Origin: Chlamydomonas reinhardtii
Taxonomy: Eukaryota > Chlorophyta > Chlorophyceae > Chlamydomonadales > Chlamydomonadaceae
Assembly (NCBI RefSeq): GCF_000002595.2
Contig: NC_057013.1
Location: forward strand, 3,866,929 to 3,930,928
DNA: 64,000 nt
Direction: 5' to 3'
Shown here: one piece after another, positions 49,776-64,000 of the stretch
Layout: each line of letters begins with the position of its first letter
How positions within the stretch are numbered: the stretch's first letter is position 1
The notes under the pieces: generated by a model
The model's database searches: none
What the model was told of the DNA's origin: nothing
The model's input: the letters and a program-made list of their open reading frames with translations, nothing else
Translations under genes and position numbers: made by a program

Positions 49776-52596
49776 TTACGGCGCCCCCACGGGGTTGAAC
49801 ATGCTGTCCTCCAGCGGCCACGGCGCCAGACGCCTCTGCCACTCCTGGCTCGTCATAGCCGCGGTGCTGTGCTGCTGCAGAGCCGCCAGGCGGTCCTGTG
49901 TCCCGCGCTTTCCTGCGGCCTCACGCGCCGCCTTGATGTACTGCCACAGAACCGGCGCCTGTGCTTCCTGCTGGCTCGCCATGTGCGTTACACGCTTGAA
50001 GGCCAGGTGAGCCAGTGCCAGAGCCTCTGTATACTGTAGCACTTCATGCGTGCCGGCCGGCAGTGGCGCCTCAGGTTCCGCGGCTGCCGCCACCGCCTGC
50101 GCAATGACGGCGTGCTGTGCCTGCTGTGCTGCGCCCGCTAGCAGTTGCGCGGCACGGGCCCCGGCCACGCCATTAGCCAGGGGCCACGCCGGCAGCGCTT
50201 CAGGCAGCAGCTGCATCCCCGGCGGCCCTCCGCCGGCGCGCTGCACTATGGTTGCGGCCGCAACCCATGCAGCCGCATCCGCAGTGGGCTGCTTAGGCGC
50301 GCGCGGCCCCAGCAGCCTCGCCGCCATGAACACCACCGGTGGCTGAGCGCTGTGCTCCACGGATGGCGGCAACATCTCCACGGCCTCCTTCCCAACAGGC
50401 AGCACAAAGTGCAGCGGAGGCGCGAGGTACGAGATAATCTTCAGCACGAGGTCGTAGGGCAGCAAGCCGAGAGAGGCCTGGCCCTGGGGCTCCACAGCAG
50501 AGGCGCCCGGCGTGCCAGCGGTACCCTCGCCTGAGCAAGAGCAAGGGGAGAGCCGGGTATCAGCAAGGCGATTGGGATGTGTGAAGTTAACCTGAGCACG
50601 AACGATGGGCACATGTTTGGTGAAGTTGGGAAGGCCGATACCGGTAACCACTGGAGCGAGGCCATTACACCCACCTGGCTTCTTCCACAGCTGCCCGCAG
50701 CATCTGGCCTCCCCGACCCCCGACTCAGAGCCGCCGGTGCTGCTGCTGCGGCGGCTCTTGCAGCCGCCGAGGTTTTCTTCGCCGCCGCCACCTCCAGCAC
50801 TGCTGCGGCGGCTGCCCGGGCGCTTGTGCTGCGCGTTGCAGGCGAGCAAAAGCTGCCGCACCGCAGCCGCGAATTGTGGGAACTTGGGCCTGAAGTAGGA
50901 TGCATGGCTGGCGGGCGTCCACGCGCAAAACTGCGCCTCCGTCACCTCCTGGAACGGGTGGCTGGAGCTGGGCCAGCACACCTGTGAGCAAACGCACACA
51001 TAGCGGACTGAATGTCTGTTCGGGCGTCATTGTAACTATTGGCGGGTGTGTGTGCGTAGAATCTTCCGAAACAGACCCCATGCTTCAAAATACATAGAGC
51101 TCAACAAGGAAATCACGGATCCACTTTCCAGAATGAAAATGGGTTTCTGGGTGCAAAGTTATGAATGCGACAAGAAGGAACAGCCTGACAGTTATGGCCC
51201 CTCACGGTTGTCGGTCGGTTGGTTGACCCCCGGGGACTGTCCCACGAGGTCTTACACAGAGGTTCACGCCAAGTTCTGTTCCTAGCGCTTCTGTCCTGCA
51301 ACGCGCGGCGCCATGGACGCAGCGCAACCACGCAAGCATAGGTGTAACCCGGATGCAGAACACGTGCATAGTTTGGGGCAGTTTGGGGAGCGGCATATCG
51401 GCATTTCGGGAGTTGCCTTGGGAACTGGCCAGGGACAAGCCGGTTGCGCCCGGGTTTTGCATGGGTGAACGTGTCACATTTCGTATTATTCAAGTAACAT
51501 TGGCGTAAGCCGCTGCATAGTCCACATGTCCACATGCCGGTCGGTCAAATGTGTCCCCAAGGCGGAGCAGTCGATTGCCGCCACCAAACAAATACGGGGG
51601 TCGGGGTGTGTGTGTGTGTGGGGGGGGGGGTCAAACGGCAGGGGGGGTCGGCCGGTCGGTCGGTCGGGGGGTCCGGGAGTTTTTGTGGAATGGGGTCAAG
51701 AAAGCTTGTTCCTTACCCCCCCCCACCCCACCCCATTGGCTTGTTTGTTATGGAACACGCTATGGGCCTATGGCCAACAGGCTGTCGCACAGAAACCAGA
51801 AGGACCCCGCCCTGGTTGTATGCGCTGTTCAGCGCTGCTATCTACTACTGCTGGTCTCCATGGTGTCCACTCACCGGTAAATTGTTGACAAGGAGATCGC
51901 CGATGGCGAGGGCTTTGCTCCGGAACACAAATGGGTGCGTCAAGAAGGTGTACACCCTGCATCAAGACGAATCGTTAGGACACGCAGAAGAGCGAGGCAT
52001 GAAGGCACCCGGCTGCCCGCTGTCCTGGCCTGCGAACCCCCGCCAGCATCGGTAGAAGTAGTGGGGCGACGCGGCAAAAAGCAGGCGACCGGGGGAGAGC
52101 AGCAGGCGGTGGGGGAGAGCAGGCACGCGCCACGCGGCGGCGGCGCAAACAGACAGCAGCCTTAACTCACAAGATGGTGCTCCATGGCTCCATTTTTCCG
52201 TAAAAGGACTCTCGACCGTCAAAGTCGACCCTGCAAGTTGAGGTTGGCGCACCGGCGTTACTCAACATACATGTCGCCCGGCCCGCAACTCCCATCGCGA
52301 TGCGAGAAGTTGCGCTCGCAGTCGCGCTCGGAGGGCGCGGTCCTTTGCAAGGCTCTGTGCCGTAAGTAAAAGCTTCCCCTGCCGGCTTGAGCAATCAGTG
52401 CACGGCTGCGCATTCACACGCACCAGTAGACCTCCACGTTGTGGCGGGTCCGGTTTGTCAAGACAAGATTCACGCGAAAGCGGCTGTGAAGGCTTTGGAC
52501 CTTGTCGCCATCGCTGTAGAAGAACTGGGGTTCCGGAGGCTGTTGCGGAGGGTCGCGCCAGGGAAGCCCAACAGCAGCGAACTCCTGCCATGCCAT
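49776..52596 (-). CDS. VHL beta-domain protein with F-box-like helix, about 458 aa
   Basis: Five exons in phase: 52424-52596, 52171-52230, 51875-51956, 50675-50981 and 49776-50530. Residues ~35-105 match the von Hippel-Lindau beta domain: VNLVLTNRTRHNVEVYW, VDFDGRESFYGKMEPW, YTFLTHPFVFRS, GDLLVNNLP. Aligned to human VHL, the hydroxyproline pocket reads Trp88=Trp, Tyr98=Tyr, Ser111=Thr, His115=His, Trp117=Phe. In animals VHL recruits hydroxylated HIF-alpha to a CUL2-ElonginBC ligase. No VHL alpha domain is recognised. Near residue 229 lies SLGLLPYDLVLKIISYLAPP, which resembles an F-box core and may bind a SKP1/Elongin-type adaptor. The tail is Ala/Gln-rich and helical with a conserved-looking end (MTSQEWQRRLAPWPLEDSMF). 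The first ATG in frame (52596) was used. The third intron (51874 to 50982) contains the repeat near 51.1-51.2 kb. Confidence 0.85.
51100..51245 (-). repeat. diverged interspersed repeat, copy B, in VHL-like intron
   Basis: On the minus strand this is collinear with 4216-4340: 'GACCGAC' block, 'GAGGGGCCATAACT', 'GGAAAGTGGAT' and 'GAGCTC' at the end. It lies in the ~890-bp third intron of the VHL-like gene. That intron also has a G-run and GGTC-rich block near 51600-51680, resembling the GACC block near 3590. Confidence 0.4.
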
Positions 52597-52974
52597 GTCC
52601 CTTCGAGGTCCTAGCGCAGCGCGCAGCTGGCAAAGATGAACCAAAGAATCACGATAAAGAGCGCGCCGTCCCTGCCACAGGCCCTGCGCCAAGCTACGTA
52701 CCCTCCGAGTAAGTAAAGACTAAGTCTTTTGCGACGGGCGACCCTTAAGTGTCAGAGTAAGAGCCCAAACGGATTTTCGATGCAAGTTAAAAACTATATC
52801 CGCCCACCTCAACAATGCGCCCGCCTCGAAGGCTCGAACAGCAGTTGCTTGCGTGGACAACGACTTTGGATCCAAATTTGCGTGGGCCATCGCTCTTTCC
52901 CCCCTTTTGCCGTCGGGACCCCCGCCGCCTTACCGCCTACACCGCTGGTCCACGCCCGGCTCCCCGCCATGGCA
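52597..52974. other. short intergenic region
   Basis: It lies between two minus-strand genes: the stop of the GTPase-fusion gene (52975) and the start of the VHL-like gene (52596). No exact TGTAA was seen on the minus strand, so the 3' end of the fusion gene is undefined here. Confidence 0.45.
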
Positions 52975-58480
<5,506 letters not shown>

Positions 58481-61400
58481 ATGGACAGAGTGTTGCTTTT
58501 CCTGCTCGCATCTTGGGGCACCAGCTCTGTGCTCGCCCGGAGCAGCCAGGCCCCACCTCCAACGGGCATTGCCCGAAGCACTCAAGCAACGCTACCTGAT
58601 GACGGTAAGCTGCGAGACCTCGGCAGAGACCTCGTCGCGACTTCTGAGCCGCTCGCCTCTGGGTGGGGCTAGCTGTTGGACTTTAACTTAGTGCTCAAAA
58701 AGTCAGAACTTGGTAGCGTACGCGCAACGTTACTGGGTTATGAACGTTAACTTGGCATGACAGCACATCGTGGCCGCTCTCGAAGCCGTAAGGGCAGTGG
58801 TGCGCGCTGTTGCCACTGTTGCATGAAAGCTTGGCGTAACAGAAGGCGTGGTGCCGTGGCGTGTCCGTAACGTACCGAGCTCCGCGCCTGTTCACAACTT
58901 CCGTGTGACACCTGCAGTCGATGCGGCGCGAGCGTTGCTCCTGTCGCTGCTGGGGCCGGATGCGGCTGCCAACGCGACTGTGGTGCGCCCTCTCATGCCA
59001 CCTGGCACGGACCCCTGCACGCCAACTGCCGACAATTTGGCGGCGTGGGCGGCCTGGAACGGGCCCGAAGCCGACGCGGACACGGCGGCGGCGTGGACTG
59101 CGAAGGGAGCTTGCGGGCCACAATGGTCCGTGGCCTCGCCCTCCGCCAATGCCACTAGCAGCTCAATGAATTCTAGTGGGGGGCCGTCGCGCCGCAACCG
59201 GCGCCTCCATGACGTGGCGCGGCGACTGCTGCAGCCGGGCGGCGGCGGCGTAGCTGCGCCAGCGGCGGCGCTGGCGGTGCCTGGGGGCGCCTACCCCGGC
59301 GGGCCGCCGCCCTGCGCCTGGGCGTGGCTCTCCTGCAACAACTGGCGCATTGTGGCCGTGTGAGTATTGTATCAGCTGCTGTGTGAAACAGGGACAGCAA
59401 CAGTCTGGGGAGAGGCGGCGTGTAAAGCAGGGCTGGGCAGTGGCGCGGTTGGGGCTCCCGTTGCACCGGCTGCCTGCTTGCAACAAAAGCAGATACGTTT
59501 ACACGGCGCATATGCGGTGGTGCTGCAGGAACCTGAGCTGCGGCGGTGCGTCACGGAACAGCGGCGCGTGCTCGCTGCCGCGGCTGCGCGGCTCGCTGCC
59601 CGCCTCCACGCCAGGGCTGGCGGCGCTGGCCGCCCTAGACCTGTCCGGCAACAACGGGCTGACGGGCGGACTGCCGCTCAGTACCTGGCAGACGCCGTGG
59701 ACCAGCCTGCAGGTGCGGTGGGGGGGGATGTCGTGGGGGGTGGATGGGTGCGGTGGGGGTTGGATGGGTGCGGTGGGGGTGGATGGGTGTGGTGGGGGGT
59801 GGATGGGTGCGGTGGGGGTTGGATGGGTGCGGTGGGGGGGGTGGATGGGTGCGGTGGGGGGGTGGATGGGTGCGGTGGGGGGTGGATGGGTGCGGTGGGG
59901 GGTGGATGGGTGCGGTGGGGGGTGGATGGGTGTGGTGGGGGGTGGATGGGTGCGGTGGGGGTGGATGGGTGCGGTGGGGGGTGGATGGGTGCGGTGGGGT
60001 GGATGGGTGCGGTGGGGGTGGATGGGTGCGGTGGGGGTGGATGGGTGCGGTGGGGGGTGATGGGTGCGGTGGGGGTGGATGGGTGCGGTGGGGGTGGATG
60101 GGTGCGGTGGGGGTGGATGGGTGCGGTGGGGGTGGATGTCTAGGTCTGCGTTTGAGGTCTGGTGGCTTGCCGAGTGGGTAGGGTGTTTGGGCGGAGCGGC
60201 TAGTGCAGCGTATGTCGGTTTGTGGCATATGGCACATGGTGCCGCTGCAGCTCATTTGGCCAACATGGGCCAACATGAACGGGGGTTGGAGTATCGGGCG
60301 GCGCCGCCGTGGGCGCGAGCCCTGCACGCCCAAGGCACAAAGCACGCACGTCAGCGCTCCCGCTCCACCTGTCTATTGACCCCACTCGCAACCGCAACCG
60401 CAGATCCTGAACATGAGTTACACTGGCCTCAGCAACGTCTTGCCTATGGACTGGAGCGACCTGCCCGGATTGACAGTACTGGACCTGAGCCAGAACAACA
60501 TCAAGGGTGAGCCGCCGCGTGCAGACGCTATCTATGGGCCAAAAGTAATGCGTTTGGGTCAGCCGAGTAGGCAAGGGTAGACAATAGCAGATTCCCGGGA
60601 AGGCAGATAGGAAACTTCGGGCGTTTCCCGGGCGCCTGGGTGCTAGGCTTGATGTGTCTGATGTACCGCAAGCCGCCATGCTCAATCGCGCTGCCTGCTG
60701 TCTCCCTGCCTTCACGTGCTGCTCCGCCGCTAGGCACGCTGCCATCCGGCATGGCGGCACTGACCAGTCTCACGTGGCTCAGCGTCGCCGGCAACGGCGC
60801 CCTCAGCGGCTACCTGCCCTCGGCCTGGGCGGCCCTTGGCTCGCTGCTGTGGCTCGACGTGCGCAGCGTGTGTAGGTGAGGCGTTGTCGTAAAGCCTGAG
60901 GGGCGGGCGCACAGCGCAGCGGTGGTAGAGCGCAACGGTGGTGCAGCGCAGCAATACTCACGGCAAGGCCTGGCGGGACAGCAAGCAGTCGCCGCTCTGG
61001 TGCTTCCATATGCACCGGTTCTGTATGCACGCTGCGCCTTGCCCACCGGTGCGCCTCCTCCCCCACATCTGCCCGCTCCTTCCCCCCAGGCTGTGCGGCA
61101 CCACAGACATGTTTGACAACCTCACGTCAGGGCTGACGGCCGGCAGCCACGTGAACACGCGCTGCCGCCCCGACGAGTGCGATTTGGACTTGGGCAACCT
61201 GCACGGCATATTCCAGGGTGCGGCCGGGCGGGCGGGCGGGCGGACGGGCGGACGGGCGGCGAGGGGTACATTCCAGGGTGCGCCCGAGGCCGAAGCGGAC
61301 CAATAGGTGCCCACAATGGGAAGCGCAAGTGAAGGGCTTCGGTTATGGTATGCATGTTGCGGCGGGGTCGTTTCTGATGCAATGGGTATGCGGCGTTAAC

Positions 61401-62668
61401 CTGTGTGGGGACTTGCTTGCGCCACTATGTGTACGCACGTGCAATCACTAACCCCTGTACCCCGCCTGATATTGCGGTGGCTCACAGGCGTGCTTGCTGG
61501 CTTCGCGTCGGTGATGGGCTTGTGTGCCATTGTCCTCGTGATCCGGCGCGTCCGCGACTGCACCCACGGCCGAACCTACCGCTCGGTGCGTCTCTCCGCT
61601 ACCCCTGCCAGCCGCAGCCACCGCGGCAGTTCAGGCGGTGGCAGTGGCGATGCCGCGGCCGGCGGGAACGCCGCCGGGGGCGGGATGGGCACCGGCAGCA
61701 CGCGTACGCGGAGTCGGCGTGCCCGGTCTCACCGCAGGCGCGGCGCGGGCGCGACGGCGGCCTCTGTGCCGCTGTATGTGGTGGAGTTTGAAGCGGACGG
61801 CACCTGCAAGTGGGCTCTGCAGCTGCCGGGGGTTGAGGAGATGCGGCCTGACGGCGCTGGTGGCACGGGCGGCAGCGACCCGGCCGGCCAGGTAGCTGAG
61901 CTGCAGCGGCAGCACCAGGCAGGCACGAGCGACGTGGAGATGAGCGCGGCACGGCGGGGAGCCGGTGACGAAGGCACGCAGCCACGCAGCGAGGGGGCTG
62001 CTTCGCCCGCAGCCCTGCCTGCGATGGAGGAGCCTGAGGGTGCCGCTGGCGCTGAGGCGTCGTCGTCAGGTGCCGCTGGGACGGCAGCGCAGGCGGAACC
62101 CAGCGGCAGCAACCTGCGAGGCGGTGCCAGCGTGGGGTCGAACTCAGGGGCGGCCGCGCGTATCATTGCTGAGGCAATAAGCAACGGGGAGGCCGCGGAA
62201 GCGGCGGCGCGCGCCAAGGCGCGGGAGGAGGGAATTCGACAGGCGGCCGACGCGGCGCGGCCGCCCGATGCAGTCATCTTGCAGCCCGACGGCTTTGAGG
62301 TATGCCTCGGGTCTCGTGTGGCTGGCGCGCCGGCGGAGCCAGAGCCGGCGGCAGCGGGCCTGGCCTCGGCTGCGGAGGCTGCAGGCGCAGCTTCGGCGGA
62401 GGACCGCTCTGGAGGAGTAAGACGGCAGGAAAGCGGCACGGACACTTGCGGGAGCGGGGGTGGGAGCGGGGGCTCAGAGACGACGGGTGATGACACTCCC
62501 AGCGATGCGCCGGAGGCTGCTGGCGCAGGTGGCAGCGGTGCTGCAGGCCCGTCAACACCTCCATCGGGTGTGGACACGTCCTCGGTGTCGTGCACGTTGT
62601 CTTCCTCGTGCACGGATTCATTTACCCCGGGCGGGGGAGGTGGTGCGGGCAGCAGGCGTGACGCTTAA
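58481..62668 (+). CDS. leucine-rich-repeat single-pass membrane protein without kinase, about 767 aa
   Basis: Seven exons in phase: 58481-58604, 58918-59359, 59529-59712, 60404-60506, 60734-60875, 61090-61217 and 61488-62668. A signal peptide (MDRVLLFLLASWGTSSVLA) is followed by a plant-type LRR N-cap (DAARALLLSLLG, later DPC and CAWAWLSCNNWRIVAV). Four or five LRRs follow: LAALAALDLSGNNGLTGGLP, LPGLTVLDLSQNNIKGTLPS, MAALTSLTWLSVAGN with GALSGYLPSAWAALGSLLWL. A Cys-containing C-cap (LCGTTDMF, CRPDECDLDLG) precedes one membrane helix (VLAGFASVMGLCAIVLVI) with basic RRVRD inside. The cytoplasmic ~390 residues are Arg-rich and then Ala/Gly/Ser/Glu-rich, with one ordinary segment (SVPLYVVEFEADGTCKWALQ) but no kinase motifs. 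It resembles the outer half of plant receptor-like proteins; the ligand is unknown. An in-frame duplicate donor may add 20 residues before the membrane helix. Confidence 0.88.
59739..60138. repeat. G-rich minisatellite, 20 copies, LRR intron
   Basis: Twenty copies of a unit near GGATGGGTGCGGTGGGGGT (about 19-22 bp, differing mainly in G-run length) fill the first 60% of the intron between exons ending 59712 and starting 60404. The repeat is on the transcribed-RNA sense strand. Its long glycine/tryptophan open frames are artefacts. Confidence 0.95.
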
Positions 62669-64000
62669 TGCCTAGCTCGGGAGTTGGTTGCAGCTACGCG
62701 CCAGACTCTCCCACAGCCGGCTGCGCTTCCTGCCGTGCTGCGTAACGGCGGGGAACTAGTGGAGCGCGCTTACGAGCATTGCTTACACAACCGGGCTTGA
62801 GTTTGCGTGACTGGGGTTATGGGTATGGTGTGGGTATGCATAACGGTATTGGGCTTGTAACGAGGTTGAGAAGGAGGGCAGCCATTGCTTCCTGAATGCG
62901 CTGTATGCCAGGCGTAGATGTGTTGTGGCGACGGGCTTATGTATAGCGGTACGTTCGATTGTTTTAATGTCAGGCGTGATACTACAACGGCCGCGCGACG
63001 TTGGCGCGCGACGTGGCACCCCAGCCTACCTCGCACGTGCGTCGGCATGACGAGCGGAATGGGGAGACATTTCGGTTTGCCCACGGTTGCGTCGGTATGC
63101 AATTGTGTACAGCGCGCTCCGCAATTGGGCACTGTCGTAAGCAATCTTGATCTGGATGGGCTGGCTGCAATTCGAAGGGTGGAGTACCGCACACTATGTA
63201 TAGCTACTAGCGGCGCGCTGAGCCCGTGGGCAACGGGCACAGGTGATGGTGCCGTGGCCCTCTGCCCTCAGTAGCAGGCAGGCTGCGCTGACCCCGACGC
63301 GGCCGCACTGCAGAGAAGGATTTGGCTGGTGCTGCCTTCTCATCGGTCGTATGCGTGTCATGATAGCTTGGCTCGGTTACCTCCTAAAGTTTGAAATGTT
63401 GCATGTGATGGTCACCGCACGTGGTCACCGTGTGGCAAGTGCACGTGCACGTGCAAGTCACGCCCAACACGTGTGTGTGTCAAAAGTTGGCGCAGCGAAC
63501 GCTGTTACATGCGCGTGTTGTCGGTTTGGCTGATGTGTCTGTCCTGTTGTGAGCTGCCTTGGAGCGCCGAAGTCGAGAGCGGACACCAGTCCACACACCA
63601 ATCCATCCATCAATATATGTCGACTAGCTAACGTCCCACAGCCAGCTCAACTCCGCAGGCCCCTCGTCCCCGTACTTGTTCGGGGGTTGTTGTTGACGAA
63701 CTGGGTGGTGCCGTTCGGCGCTGTCCGGGCCTGTGTTCCCTGCACTCATGTTGCCATGGAGGAGGGGGAGGGCCTGAGCATGTGATTGTTGGTCATTTTG
63801 GGATGGGCCCTTGAAGCCTGTGTCACGCCGCATAGCGCTCCAGGTGAAATTTATTCTGGGTCGCATTTAGGTCGTTTACTCTGACACTCAGTCGCACGCA
63901 GATTGCGCGTGGCGCCATATCGTTTGATTTCCCCTTTTATTTGTGTCTGCGCTCGTTGAAACTGTGGTGTCAAATTGCAGCGGCGAGCCCTGCGCAGGAT
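62669..64000. other. non-coding right edge
   Basis: It holds the 3' flank of the LRR gene, with its poly(A) signal at 62856. After about 62.9 kb no exon, repeat or RNA gene is supported. A gene entering from the right edge cannot be excluded. Confidence 0.5.
62856..62860 (+). terminator. TGTAA poly(A) signal of the LRR gene
   Basis: Exact TGTAA about 190 bp after the TAA stop at 62668. Confidence 0.6.

Noticed and set aside
59744-60510. Long Gly/Trp/Val or Pro/His-rich open frames
   Set aside because: They read through the G-rich minisatellite in the LRR intron on either strand and have no start, splice or family support.

Overview
The window looks like nuclear DNA of a volvocalean green alga (Chlamydomonas-like). 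The signs are very GC-rich coding sequence full of Ala/Gly/Gln/Pro runs, genes broken by many short GT-AG introns, long (CA)n/(TG)n tracts inside introns, and TGTAA motifs (the chlorophycean poly(A) signal) shortly after many stop codons. Species and lineage are inferred from composition. No rRNA, tRNA, CRISPR, bacterial operon or intact mobile element was seen.

Thirteen protein-coding genes are modelled. Exons were joined by hand from donor/acceptor sites, and reading phase was checked at every join; one join, in the PIN-like gene, stays unresolved. Left part: a two-exon gene of unknown function (551-1616), a gene-poor repeat-bearing stretch (1.6-5.4 kb), then a 20-exon receptor cyclase on the minus strand (5.4-17.8 kb) with an extracellular solute-binding-like region, one membrane helix and a C1/C2 pair of class III cyclase domains. 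Next come an MSP/ASH-like protein (18.5-22.3 kb, minus) and an FAD polyamine-oxidase-like enzyme (23.7-26.8 kb, plus).

Middle: a Ro60/TROVE RNA-binding protein (28.2-31.0 kb, minus), diverging from a YeeE/YedE-type (TsuA-like) sulfur transporter (32.3-36.2 kb, plus) whose introns carry three dinucleotide microsatellites. Then a DUF3605-like protein (36.6-38.2 kb) and a small, probably organelle-targeted protein (39.6-40.7 kb). A coiled-coil protein (41.9-43.9 kb, minus) and a Sec14/CRAL-TRIO protein (44.4-46.3 kb, minus) follow; the Sec14 gene diverges from a PIN-like auxin-efflux-family carrier (46.6-48.9 kb, plus).

Right part holds the two most unusual architectures: a VHL beta-domain protein with an F-box-like helix instead of a recognisable VHL alpha domain (49.8-52.6 kb, minus), and an ARF-family GTPase continuous with a bacterial-looking His-rich helical domain (53.0-57.6 kb, minus). 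The last gene is a leucine-rich-repeat membrane protein without a kinase (58.5-62.7 kb, plus), with a 20-copy G-rich minisatellite in one intron and a duplicated in-frame splice donor. The genes do not form one pathway; the shared theme is signalling, membrane transport and regulation, as expected of an ordinary euchromatic arm.
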